A DNA stretch of 64,000 nt from Streptomyces sp. NBC_00536. GTDB lineage: Bacteria > Actinomycetota > Actinomycetes > Streptomycetales > Streptomycetaceae. Shown piece after piece: positions 15,682 to 24,094 of this stretch (the stretch's first letter is position 1; every line of letters begins with the position of its first letter). The notes under the pieces are model-generated. The model searched no databases. It was not told the origin of the DNA and saw only the letters and a program-made list of their open reading frames with translations. The DNA is taken from the NCBI RefSeq assembly GCF_036346295.1, contig NZ_CP107819.1, positions 248,001 to 312,000 of the forward strand, in the 5' to 3' direction. Position numbers and translations under genes: made by a program.

Positions 15682-16653
15682 GTGACCACAGCCGCAACGC
15701 CCGACACCGCCGTCCACGAAGCGTCCTACCGGGAAGCCTTCCTGCCCCCGACGACCGTGCTGCTGCCCCACCGGTGGCGGCCGCTCCACGACCTGGTGCA
15801 GATCGCCGGTGCGGCGCCGACGGCCGAGGACGCGGTGCGGGCCGTCGTCGAGGCGGAGCCCCGCATGCACCGCGAACTGCCGGACCTGCGCAACAGGTAC
15901 CGCTGGACCACCGAGATGACACAGGGCCTGGCCCGGACCCTCGCCCTGCTCGCCGCGCAGTGCGGTCAGGACCGGCTGCCCGAGCGTACGCCGGCGCTGA
16001 CGGCCCTCTGGGAGGCCGTCACCACCCGCCTCGACACCACCAGGCTGGTGTCCTGGCCGGTACTGCTCTGCCGGGCCAACGCCGCGCTGCCGACCGCCCC
16101 TCCCCTGTCCATCACCCGTTTCGGCACCCTCATCAGGACCGCTGCCGAGATGGAGCGGCTGGCGGCCCGCACCCTGTCACCGGTGCTGTCCACCCTCACC
16201 GCAGCCGCCACACATCCGTCCGCCACGACCTGCGCCGTCCGTGAAGTGGCCACGCTCAGCCGCGAGATCCGGCTGCACCTGCGCCGCGCGGCGGGGCACA
16301 TGGCCACCCTCCCGGCCCACCCGGGTGAGCGGCGCGTACTGGACGTCCTGGCCGCGACGGTGCCCATGCAGGGCGCGCTCCCGTCCCGCTTCGAGCCGCC
16401 GGCCCTGCAGATGAGCGACGCACTGCTCGGGCTGTACGAGCCCGGCCCCGGGTCCGCCGTACGCGAACCAGCCCTGCGCTGCCTGAACGCCGAGCAGCTC
16501 ACCCTGCTCCGCCAGGCCCGGCGGATCGGCCGGAAGGTCCGGGCGACCGCCGCCACCCACCCGACCTGCGCCCAGCAGTGCCGCACGACGCTCACCCAGC
16601 TGGCGCACGCCCGGGTGGCGTTGCGGGAGTTGGCCGCAACCGCGCGCGGCTGA
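15682..16653 (+). CDS. Unrecognised 323-residue protein
   Basis: I do not recognise this protein. It is soluble-looking and rich in Ala, Arg, Leu and Thr, predicted mostly helical, without signal peptide or membrane segments. Cys residues occur singly (LLAAQCGQD, LLCRANA, TTCAVRE, LRCLNAEQ, HPTCAQQCRTT). The GTG at 15682 follows AGGAG ten bases upstream. It sits between two NarL-type regulators and shares the ACTTTCGTTTAC element with the first, so it may be that regulator's target. Codon use is like its neighbours. Confidence 0.75.
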   Translation: MTTAATPDTAVHEASYREAFLPPTTVLLPHRWRPLHDLVQIAGAAPTAEDAVRAVVEAEPRMHRELPDLRNRYRWTTEMTQGLARTLALLAAQCGQDRLPERTPALTALWEAVTTRLDTTRLVSWPVLLCRANAALPTAPPLSITRFGTLIRTAAEMERLAARTLSPVLSTLTAAATHPSATTCAVREVATLSREIRLHLRRAAGHMATLPAHPGERRVLDVLAATVPMQGALPSRFEPPALQMSDALLGLYEPGPGSAVREPALRCLNAEQLTLLRQARRIGRKVRATAATHPTCAQQCRTTLTQLAHARVALRELAATARG

Positions 16654-16827
16654 AGCCACATCGTTCGTGTACATGGAAGCAACTTCGGTTGCACCACCGG
16701 CACATAGCCTGCGATCACCGGTGGCCGTGGCACCCGGCCACGACGATGGGGCAGGTCAGCGTGGCCCGGGGTAGCGCGCTGCGGCCACCGGTCCGACGGC
16801 CCGCGCCGCCCGCAACGGTGCGGGCCG
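16654..16827. other. Intergenic spacer with UUCG tetraloop hairpin
   Basis: GCAAC-TTCG-GTTGC (16679-16692) forms a compact tetraloop hairpin just after the unknown gene's stop, likely a processing or termination signal. GTGGCACCCGGCCAC-type pairing follows near 16730. No gene seen. Confidence 0.45.
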
Positions 16828-17583
16828 TCACCCTTCGGAAGGCAGACATTCATGACCGCTCGTCAGACCATCGCCCTGATCCTGGCCGATCGCCGTCCGC
16901 GCCGTGACCCCGTCCGGTCCGGTGGCCGTGGGCGGGACCGCGAAGCCGGGGCCCGCTTCCACGGCCAGCTGGGTGCGGTTGTGGACCCTCAGCTTCCGCA
17001 GGCACCTGGACACGTACGCCTTGACGGTGCCCTCCGCCACGCCGAGCCGCGCGGCGATCTCCCGGTTCGACAGTCCCTGGGCCACCCCGGCGGCCGTGCT
17101 CCGTTCGCGCTCCGACAGCGTGCCCATGCGCCGTTCGAAGCCTGTCGGCCACGGCGTCTCCTCGGCCGCGAAGCGGTCCATGAGGGTGCGGATCAGGGAC
17201 GGTGCCAGGGCGGGCCTGCCCGCGGCGACGGAGGACACCGCGTGGACGAGGTCGGCCGGGGACGCGGACTTCAGGAGGAACCCGTCGGCCCCGGCCCGCC
17301 AGGCCCGTATCAGCGCGGCCTCGTCGCTGACGGTCGTGAGCACGAGGATCCCGGGGCCGGGCGGCAGCTCCCGAAGGCGCCGGATCACCGAGATCCCGTC
17401 CATGCCCGGCATGTCGAGGTCCAGGACGAGGACGTCCGGTACGTGGTCACGTACCGAGGTCAGGGCCTGGGCCCCGGAGCCGACCGCGTCCACGACCGCC
17501 AGGTCCGCTGCGGCGTCCAGGACCCCGCACAGCCCGGCCCGGACGATCTCCTCGTCGTCGGCGAGTACGACTCTGATCACCAT
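16828..17583 (-). CDS. NarL/LuxR-type response regulator
   Basis: A 251-residue regulator with a receiver (IRVVLADDEEIVRAGL, Asp in LVLDLDMPGMDG, Thr in LVLTTVS, Lys in GFLLKSAS) and a LuxR DNA-binding domain (LSERERSTAAGVAQGLSN, GVAEGTVKAYVSRCLRKL). The ATG at 17583 follows GAGGAGG. The C-terminus is about 35 residues longer than usual (PTATGPDGVTARTAIGQ). It is 55 bases downstream of the histidine kinase on the same strand, forming a standard two-component pair. Confidence 0.9.
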   Translation of the reverse strand: MVIRVVLADDEEIVRAGLCGVLDAAADLAVVDAVGSGAQALTSVRDHVPDVLVLDLDMPGMDGISVIRRLRELPPGPGILVLTTVSDEAALIRAWRAGADGFLLKSASPADLVHAVSSVAAGRPALAPSLIRTLMDRFAAEETPWPTGFERRMGTLSERERSTAAGVAQGLSNREIAARLGVAEGTVKAYVSRCLRKLRVHNRTQLAVEAGPGFAVPPTATGPDGVTARTAIGQDQGDGLTSGHECLPSEG

Positions 17584-17638
17584 CCGTGTCCTCCTCGTCG
17601 TTTCCATCGTCCTCGTCGGCCTCGTCTTGCGTCGCCGC

Positions 17639-18814
17639 TCATCCGCCGCTCCCGGTGGCGGCCCTGAGCACGGCCCGGACGCGGTAGCGGCCCGTCCCGT
17701 CGGGGCCCGCGTCGAGCGTGCCGCCGACGCTGCGCATCCGTGCGCGCATCCCGGTCCCGCCCAGGCCTCCGGAGCCGCCCGGGGGCGCCGCCGTCATGCC
17801 CGGGATCCCGGGCAGCGGGTTGCTGATCTCGATCACCAGGTCCCGGCCGTCGGCGGCTTCGGAGATCCGTACCGTGGCCGCGCGGCCGGGTGCGTGCCGG
17901 GCCGCGTTGGTCAGGCCCTCCTGCACCACGCGGTAGAGCGCCGCCTGTTTGAGCGGGCCCAGAGCATGGGCCCGGTCGCAGACCTCCAGGTCCACGGGGG
18001 TGCCCGCAGCACGGCAGTTGGCGGCGAGGGCCGCCAGGGCGGCCACCCCCGGGGCCGAGGCGCCGTCCCTCCGGGACAGCACCAGGTCGCCGAGCTGCTC
18101 GTGCGCCTCGCGGGCGAGCCCGGCGAGCACCTCGTAGCCCTCCTTGGCCTCGGCGTCGCCGTGCCGGGTGGCCATGAGCCGGGCCCGCAGTGCCAGGAGG
18201 GTGAGCGAGTGGCCGAGGAAGTCGTGCGCGTCCTGGGCGATGCCGCTGCGTTCACTCCGTACGGCCTCCCGCACATCGCGGTCGGACCGCTCCCGGGCGT
18301 GCACCGCCACGTGATGCCCGCGCCCCACCGCGAGCCCGAGCGCGAGGGGCAGCAGCCCCAGCAGGAGGTGGTGGCTCGCCCACCGGATCTGCGTCGCCGC
18401 CATCGCGGCTGCCGGCAGCAGGTCAGGGCACGCCCACAAAGCGATCAGGAGGGCTCCGTACACCGAGAAGGCGGCACAGGCGGCACGTTCACCGCGGAAG
18501 CGGGCGACGGCGTAGATCGCGAACAGCATCGGGGCCACCTCACCGGCGAGGACGAGCACGACGGCCGCGGCGCCCACGGTGGCCCACCGCAGGCGCCGCC
18601 GCAGCAGCAGGCTCACCGCCCCGAGGACGTACAGGGTCAGGGTCGCCGCGACGCCGAGGTGCGCTCCGGGCCGCCACCGGGCGGCGAGGTCCGGGAGTAC
18701 GGCCACGAGGCATCCGGCGACGGCGGCCAGGTCGCCCGCGGTCGCGTTTCGAGTCCTTCGAGTCCTTCGAGTCCACCCGCGCAGGCTGCGACCGGACACA
18801 TCCGGACATGTCAT
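17639..18814 (-). CDS. NarL-type sensor histidine kinase
   Basis: About 391 residues: N-terminal block of hydrophobic helices (residues about 25-190), HisKA_3 motif AQDAHDFLGHSLTLLALRARL with the phospho-acceptor His, and a HATPase domain with N-box (VQEGLTNAARHA) and glycine-rich lid (GGSGGLGGTGMRARM). It partners the response regulator 55 bases downstream. The start is uncertain; ATG 18814 gives MTCPDVSG and then a (Thr-Arg-Arg)n segment encoded by a 9-bp repeat. The signal sensed is not evident. Confidence 0.85.
   Translation of the reverse strand: MTCPDVSGRSLRGWTRRTRRTRNATAGDLAAVAGCLVAVLPDLAARWRPGAHLGVAATLTLYVLGAVSLLLRRRLRWATVGAAAVVLVLAGEVAPMLFAIYAVARFRGERAACAAFSVYGALLIALWACPDLLPAAAMAATQIRWASHHLLLGLLPLALGLAVGRGHHVAVHARERSDRDVREAVRSERSGIAQDAHDFLGHSLTLLALRARLMATRHGDAEAKEGYEVLAGLAREAHEQLGDLVLSRRDGASAPGVAALAALAANCRAAGTPVDLEVCDRAHALGPLKQAALYRVVQEGLTNAARHAPGRAATVRISEAADGRDLVIEISNPLPGIPGMTAAPPGGSGGLGGTGMRARMRSVGGTLDAGPDGTGRYRVRAVLRAATGSGG
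18751..18774. repeat. 9-bp tandem repeat GAGTCCTTC
   Basis: About 2.7 copies near the 5' end of the kinase gene, encoding a basic Thr-Arg-Arg repeat. Confidence 0.8.
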
Positions 18815-18997
18815 CTCTCTCACTCGCACACATCCTACACGCTTACATGCATCCTTAGATACAAGTTCGCCACGCGGTGGATGTGGTGAAAATTGTGCCA
18901 CTCTCGCACGCATGTCATGATCACGAACAAATGGCCGATATGCCGGAACCATCCGCTATATCACCGGCCTTGTTCTTCGGATGTGTGGGGTGTGGTT
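18815..18997. promoter_or_regulatory. Divergent promoter with TTAGATACAAG
   Basis: The AT-richer gap between kinase and SPFH genes contains TTAGATACAAG (18855-18865), sharing ten bases with the site at 6441-6450 near the GntR gene. It may be a distant operator of the same regulator. No gene seen here. Confidence 0.35.
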
Positions 18998-20158
18998 GTG
19001 TCGCAAGCGTCATCGGGGGGACCGGGGGTACCAGGCGAAGAGATACCTCGGGTGCCCGTCCCTCCACCGTCCGCCCCCGCGCCGCCGGAATTCGTCATAC
19101 GGCCTTACCGCAGCCCCCTCGTCCTGGACCCGCTCTTCCGCGAGGACGCCGACACCGCTTCCCTCCCCGCGTGGCGGGACCCGGCCCCCGGCCCCGCCAC
19201 CGCCGCCGCACCGGGCGGCGCCGCCGGGGCGCGGCCGCCCGTCCCCCACCCGGTCCTTCCCGTACGCATACCGGATCCCGACCTCGCCGAACGGCCCGCG
19301 CGTGCCTGTTCCGGCTGGTGGGCGGTGCTCGTCCTGCTCCTCTGCGGCGCCGGAGCCGTCTTCGTGGTCCGCCACGAACCCCTGCGCCTCTCCACCACAC
19401 CGGCCGACGCGTGGCCCGTCGGCGCCCTGGCCGGCTGTGCGGTCGCCGCGCTGCTCGCCCTCACGGGGCTGCGGCGCGGCCGTGTCGGGCACGCCCGGGT
19501 GCTGACCCTCTTCGGCCGCTACCGGGGCACGGTCCGGCGGACCGGTCTCCTCTGGCACAGCCCGCTGCCGTCCCGCGCGCGGATCGACGTACGCCTGCGG
19601 CACTGGCGCAGCGATCCGCTCCCGGTGGTCGACTCCGAGGGCACCTCGCTCCGCGTGGTCGTCCTCGTCGTGTGGCGGGTCAAGGACACCGCCCGCGCCC
19701 TGCTCTGCGTCGATGACCACGCCTCCTACCTGCGCGAACAGGTGGAATCCGGCACGGCCCGGGTGCTCTCGCGGCTACCGGCCGACTCCTTCGCACCGGG
19801 GGACGGCGCCGAGCCCGGGGGAACCCTGCGCGACACCGAGGCCCTCGGATCCGAACTGACCCGGGTGCTGGCCGCCGAGGCGCGGGCCGTCGGCATCCAG
19901 GTCTTCTCCGCCCACCCCGTGCACATCGACTACGCCCCGGAGGTCGCCGCCGCGATGCAGCGCCGCCGCGTCGCGGCCATCGACGCACGGCACCGCGACT
20001 CCGTCCTCACCTCCGTCATCGACGCGGTCGACGAAACCGTCCACCGCATGTCCGACCGCGGACTCGTGAGCCTGGACGACTACGAACGCAAGGCCCTGGT
20101 CAAGGACTTGACCGTGGCCTTCTACACGGCACGCGGTACGGCCGCCGACGCCCGCTGA
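18998..20158 (+). CDS. SPFH/band-7 domain membrane protein
   Basis: About 386 residues: a Pro-rich cytoplasmic N-terminus, two hydrophobic helices (WWAVLVLLLCGAGAVFVV and AGCAVAALLALTGL) and an SPFH/prohibitin-type domain (ARVLTLFGRYRGTVRRTGLLWHSP, then TSLRVVVLVVWRVKD and LREQVESGTARVLSRLPAD). Such proteins form membrane microdomain scaffolds. Several GTG codons could start it; 18998 has a G-rich sequence at a suitable distance, so the first residues are uncertain. It ends about 80 bases before the NlpC/P60 gene, co-oriented. Confidence 0.75.
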   Translation: MSQASSGGPGVPGEEIPRVPVPPPSAPAPPEFVIRPYRSPLVLDPLFREDADTASLPAWRDPAPGPATAAAPGGAAGARPPVPHPVLPVRIPDPDLAERPARACSGWWAVLVLLLCGAGAVFVVRHEPLRLSTTPADAWPVGALAGCAVAALLALTGLRRGRVGHARVLTLFGRYRGTVRRTGLLWHSPLPSRARIDVRLRHWRSDPLPVVDSEGTSLRVVVLVVWRVKDTARALLCVDDHASYLREQVESGTARVLSRLPADSFAPGDGAEPGGTLRDTEALGSELTRVLAAEARAVGIQVFSAHPVHIDYAPEVAAAMQRRRVAAIDARHRDSVLTSVIDAVDETVHRMSDRGLVSLDDYERKALVKDLTVAFYTARGTAADAR

Positions 20159-20235
20159 CGCTTCGGCACCGCCGGACCAGCGCACACCACCACCGCCACA
20201 ACCCACAACCCACAATCCGAGGAGAAGGATCCCGC

Positions 20236-21120
20236 ATGCCCGCACCCCGATTCACCGACGACATACCCACGGACTGCACTTGCGCGGGCTGCGCCACCAC
20301 GGGCCCCGGCTCCGGGGCCGAGTCCTGGTACCGCAGCTGCCGCCCCGTGCGCGGGGCCGTGGTCGCGGCCGTCGGGGCCACCCTGCTGATCGGCGCGGGC
20401 GCCGGGAGCGCCGCGGCCGAACCTGCGCCCGCCGGGGCGGGCTGGGACGGGTCGAAGTACTGGTACAAGGACGGCTCGGGCTGGTGGCGCTGGACCTCGC
20501 ACTACGACAAGTACGTCGCCCACAGCGGCCGTACGGACAGCCCGGCGCCGTCCACCGCACGGACCGGGGAGCCGACCTTCCGGGGCCGGGCCGGCTGGGA
20601 CTCCACGGACCGCGTCTACTGGTACCAGGACCGGACGGGCTGGTGGCGCTGGACGAGCCACCGCGACAAGTACGAACGCAACACGGGTGGTTCGGGCGGC
20701 TCGGGCGGCTCGTCGACCCCCTCCGGAGGCTCCTCGGGCTCCGGCACCCCCGTACGCCAGGGCACCGAGTCCGCCATCGCCTTCGCCAACTCGCACCTCG
20801 GCGACCCGTACGTCTGGGGCGGCAACGGCCCCCACGGATGGGACTGTTCCGGCCTGGTCCAGGCTGCGTACCGCAGTGCCGGGATCAACCTCCCCCGGGT
20901 CGCCGACGACCAGTACCGGGCCACCACCCCCATCTCCCGGTCCGAACTGCGCCGCGGCGACCTGGTGTTCTGGAGCTCCGACGGCTCCGCCTCCGGCATC
21001 CACCACGTGGCCGTCTACCTGGGCGACTCCCGGTACCTGGAGGCCCCCCGCCCCGGCAAGCAGGTCCGGATCTCCACCTTCGACGCCTACAACCCGAACC
21101 TCTACGGCCGGGTCCGCTGA
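20236..21120 (+). CDS. Secreted NlpC/P60 peptidoglycan hydrolase
   Basis: A 294-residue exported cysteine peptidase. After a hydrophobic signal region (GAVVAAVGATLLIGAGAG) come two aromatic repeats of the form GW-D-YWYxDxxGWWRWTSHxDKY (about residues 70-95 and 120-145), a Gly-Ser linker and a C-terminal NlpC/P60 domain with catalytic Cys in GWDCSGLVQAAY and His in IHHVAVYLG. It should cleave stem-peptide bonds in the wall. The tryptophan-rich repeats are probable wall- or glycan-binding modules. Start ATG 20236 follows GAGGAGAAGG. Confidence 0.88.
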   Translation: MPAPRFTDDIPTDCTCAGCATTGPGSGAESWYRSCRPVRGAVVAAVGATLLIGAGAGSAAAEPAPAGAGWDGSKYWYKDGSGWWRWTSHYDKYVAHSGRTDSPAPSTARTGEPTFRGRAGWDSTDRVYWYQDRTGWWRWTSHRDKYERNTGGSGGSGGSSTPSGGSSGSGTPVRQGTESAIAFANSHLGDPYVWGGNGPHGWDCSGLVQAAYRSAGINLPRVADDQYRATTPISRSELRRGDLVFWSSDGSASGIHHVAVYLGDSRYLEAPRPGKQVRISTFDAYNPNLYGRVR

Positions 21121-21137
21121 CCGAGCCTGACGATCCC

Positions 21138-21469
21138 TCAGGTCTGAGGCCTGCGCAGGAGCGGGGGCGCCGGGTGGGACAAGGGGCTGGCGGCGGTGGG
21201 GTTCAGGCCGTCCATGAGCAGGGTCACGTACCGCCGCCAGCCGTCCTCGGCCGGGTCCATGGTCCACAGGACGCTGACGAGCATGCTCATGATGCGCTTG
21301 AGGTCGTCGGGCACGAGGTCCGCCGGGCCGCCGTCAGCAAGTGGTGCTCGGCGGCGGCCAACGTCAGGGCGGCTTCGATGGCGCCAGTCAGACCCCGGAG
21401 GAGGGCGGCCTTGTCCGGGAACCGGCGGAAGAGCGTCGCGATCCCGACGCCTGCCCGCCGGGCGTTCCG
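21138..21469 (-). pseudogene. TetR-family regulator remnant
   Basis: One frame carries the second half of a TetR helix-turn-helix (ARRAGVGIATLFRRFPDKAALL); after a one-base frameshift near 21328 another frame continues with a TetR C-terminus (LVPDDLKRIMSMLVSVLWTMD, WRRYVTLLMDGLNP). The N-terminal 30 or so residues are missing because the sequence switches directly to the 3' end of a WD40-like gene. It is therefore truncated and frameshifted. Confidence 0.75.
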
Positions 21470-23467
21470 TCAACGGGGCGGGCAGATCTCGGCCGGCAGG
21501 CCGTTGGGAAGCCCGTCCCGCTCGTCGTCCGTCAGGTCACGGCCGAGGACCGCACACAGGTGGCGCTTCCACAGGGATGGGTCGAGGCGGAGCAAGGAGA
21601 GGCGCCCTCCTGACACAGGCGCGCGCAGGAGCGCCTTGCCGCCGTTGGCCGTTGCCAGGAAGCCCTGGTCCGACGCGAATTCGTACGTCTCCCGGTATCC
21701 GGGATCGTCGGCTTTGAGGAAGCGTACGGAACTCTTGTTGGCCAGGAAGAATCCCGCGCCCCTGGTGAGTCCCGCCGCCCACCGGTCCTCCTTCAGCGGC
21801 CCGAGCGGGCCCGCCACTCTCTTCGGTGCCTGCCCGGGACCGCGTACCGACCACAGCTCCACCATGCCGCCCTTGGTCATCACCGCCACATAGCGCGGAT
21901 CGGTCAGGAACACGGCCACGTTCAGATCGTCGCCGAGACGAATCCGAAGTCCCTTGTTCTCCTTGCCTGTTTTCAGATCGATGGCGTGCACCTCCGGCTC
22001 GCCACCCACGGTGACGCTGACATACCCCGGCTCGGGGTGGCGGCCCACGAAGTAGTCCGGTTTGTCCTTCGTGGTGAGCCGCAGGTCACGCAGGTCGAGA
22101 GGCTCGGACAGGCGGCGTCCCGCGCGAGCGTCCCAGTGCTCGACGTGCGTGCCGGAGACGGTCACAAGCTGGTCGTCGTCATGGAAGATGAACTGCAGCA
22201 GGGCCGACTTCCCGTTCTTGTCGACGGGCGGCTGCGCCGTGGTGAACTCTGCCACTCGACGCAGCGAGGGCAGCTCGTGGACCGTGATCCGGTTCCGGTC
22301 CGAGACGTCCGCCACCAGGGTCTGGGCCTTGTTGACCTGGATTTGCTGCTTCGCGTCCGGGGGTGTCCCGGCGTCGTTGTGCACCGAGGCGAGGACTCGT
22401 TCCTCACCTTCCGTCTCCACGACGCGCAGGGTGTCGCCCTTCTCGCCCATGCGGACCACCATCGTGCTTCCGTCTCCGAGCAGGGCGGGAGGGCTGTATG
22501 CGGCGACGCCGTCGTCCTCTGCCAGCCCCCACCCGGTCACCGCGTTCTTGCCCCGGGTGACGAGGGTCGGCTCGCTCGACGTACCGAGGAGGGGCAGACC
22601 GGCGATGACGGCCGAATAGTCGAGGTCGGGGCCTAGGAAGGGCTGCGCTTTCGCGCCTTGTCGCGTGTCGACAAGGGTCCAGTCGCTCCCCCGGGCCTCC
22701 ACCGCGAAATGCTCACCCGCCCTGTCGACCGTGGCATCCGTGCACGAGCTGTCGGCCCCCCGACTGAAGGTGCTGAGCACCTGCCCGTCCGCTACACGTA
22801 CAGCCTGGTAACGGGCCTCTTTCGTCTCCGGGTTCGTCAACTTGTCCTGGCAGGCGATCACCACACTTCCGTCCCCGGAGACCGCGGTGCCCGACCACGC
22901 GGTGCCCTTCGCCAGTTCACGCAGCGTCCCGGTGCGGATGTCGACCGACGCCACCGAGGACTCCAGCTTCGCCTCCCCCACAATGCGCGCGGCCACCAGG
23001 GTGTTCCCGTCCGGCCCGAACCACACCTCCTGAACCCCCGTGACCTGCTGCGGCAGTATCCGGAGCCCGCCCGTGTCCAGGTCCCACACGCGTACCGCCT
23101 CCTGCGTCGGCGCTCCGGCCCCCTTCGATGACACGCCCACCAACCGGCGTGCGTCCGGCGAGAAGCCCATGATCTTGGAAGAGCCCTCCAGCGCACTGAA
23201 CGTGAAGTGCGTGATCTCACCACCGCGAAGGGGGTGCGGAGGCCCCAGCAACTGCTTGCCCGAAGGCGTCACGTCGTGCCAGACCACCACCCCGTCCGCC
23301 TCGCGCAGGTAGGCGATCCGCTTCCCGTCCTGGCTGACCACGGGCGACAGGACATTGGCGGCGAGGGCGAGTTGTTCCTGCCTCACGCCGCCTTTGGCGG
23401 TCCGTATGAACACGGTGGCGCGACCGCCCTCGGTCGTCGCCAGCGTCACCGCACCGTCCGCGCTCAT
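21470..23467 (-). CDS. WD40-like beta-propeller fragment of a large STAND/WD40 protein
   Basis: About 665 residues of beta-propeller-like repeats (VSQDGKRIAYLREADG, GFSPDARRLVGVSS, VRVWDLDTG, FGPDGNTLVAAR, VSGDGSVVIACQ, HWDARAGRRL). The end, WKRHLCAVLGRDLTDDERDGLPNGLP, is characteristic of streptomycete proteins with HTH or protease, NTPase and WD40 parts. None of those N-terminal parts is present: the plausible ATG (23467) lies immediately at the junction with an opposite-strand gene fragment. I regard it as the C-terminal remnant of a larger gene, possibly not expressed. Confidence 0.65.
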   Translation of the reverse strand: MSADGAVTLATTEGGRATVFIRTAKGGVRQEQLALAANVLSPVVSQDGKRIAYLREADGVVVWHDVTPSGKQLLGPPHPLRGGEITHFTFSALEGSSKIMGFSPDARRLVGVSSKGAGAPTQEAVRVWDLDTGGLRILPQQVTGVQEVWFGPDGNTLVAARIVGEAKLESSVASVDIRTGTLRELAKGTAWSGTAVSGDGSVVIACQDKLTNPETKEARYQAVRVADGQVLSTFSRGADSSCTDATVDRAGEHFAVEARGSDWTLVDTRQGAKAQPFLGPDLDYSAVIAGLPLLGTSSEPTLVTRGKNAVTGWGLAEDDGVAAYSPPALLGDGSTMVVRMGEKGDTLRVVETEGEERVLASVHNDAGTPPDAKQQIQVNKAQTLVADVSDRNRITVHELPSLRRVAEFTTAQPPVDKNGKSALLQFIFHDDDQLVTVSGTHVEHWDARAGRRLSEPLDLRDLRLTTKDKPDYFVGRHPEPGYVSVTVGGEPEVHAIDLKTGKENKGLRIRLGDDLNVAVFLTDPRYVAVMTKGGMVELWSVRGPGQAPKRVAGPLGPLKEDRWAAGLTRGAGFFLANKSSVRFLKADDPGYRETYEFASDQGFLATANGGKALLRAPVSGGRLSLLRLDPSLWKRHLCAVLGRDLTDDERDGLPNGLPAEICPPR

Positions 23468-23798
23468 GGCCGCATGGGGGCGGCACATCACCGAGAGCCT
23501 GCGCGCCCGCGCCACGGCCCACCCTGACCCCGAACTCGACGCGTTGCACGAGGAGTTGGCCTCATATCTCCCGCCGACCGCCCCCGCCTCCGCCTCCGCC
23601 GAACACCTCGGCTTCGCGGTACCGCTGCGGCTGCGCACGGCGGAGGGCGAGCTGCGACTGCTCACCACCCTGACCTCGTTCGCGACCGCCGTGGACGTCA
23701 CCCTGGCCGAGCTGCACCTGGAGGCGTTCCTGCCGGCCGACACGGCGACCGCCGATCTGCTGCGGCGCCGCGAGGAGGGTCGCCGGGTCGCCGTGTAG
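23466..23798 (+). pseudogene. C-terminal fragment of an XRE-type regulator
   Basis: About 110 residues (GRHITESLRARATAHPDPEL, GFAVPLRLRTAEGELRLLTT, VDVTLAELHLEAFLPAD) that I recognise, from memory, as the C-terminal effector half of a class of actinomycete XRE regulators. The helix-turn-helix half is absent; the reading begins at the breakpoint shared with the WD40-like fragment on the other strand. Treated as a truncated gene. Confidence 0.6.
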
Positions 23799-23808
23799 GT
23801 TTCCCGAT

Positions 23809-23994
23809 ATGACTGATGACTGGCGGATGGACCGGATCGGGAGTGCTCTCCGGGGCGAGAACCCTGCCGTGCTGCGGCGTTTGGACGCGGGTTTCGCGGT
23901 GGCCGGGGACGTGCAGTTCCTGCCGGGATACTCGGTCCTCCACAACCCTCTGCGCGAGGCGATCTGCGCAGAACTGGACGGCCTGCGAGCCTGA
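23809..23994 (+). pseudogene. HIT-family hydrolase remnant with the catalytic core deleted
   Basis: A 61-residue open frame whose first 44 residues ([19 protein letters not shown], then [17 protein letters not shown]) match the N-terminus of a streptomycete diadenosine-tetraphosphate hydrolase-like HIT family, and whose last 17 ([17 protein letters not shown]) match its C-terminus. The roughly 100 residues between, including the His-x-His-x-His motif, are missing in frame. It should be inactive. Family recognition is from memory. Confidence 0.65.
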
Positions 23995-24018
23995 GTTACG
24001 CCCTTCCAGCGGTCACCA

Positions 24019-24063
24019 CCTCGGGCCGGACCATCCGGGGCACCCGGACGGTCCGGCCCGAGG
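24019..24063. terminator. Near-perfect 20-bp-stem bidirectional terminator
   Basis: CCTCGGGCCGGACC begins a 20-base arm at 24019 that pairs, with one mismatch, with an arm ending GGTCCGGCCCGAGG at 24063, around a five-base loop. It separates the convergent HIT remnant and metE. Confidence 0.8.
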
Positions 24064-24094
24064 GCGGATCAGGCGGTCGGACCAGACCGTTGGG

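Noticed and set aside
23467..23743. N-terminal extension of the WD40-like frame
   Set aside because: This stretch is antisense to the XRE-type fragment, whose own frame shows clear family sequence.
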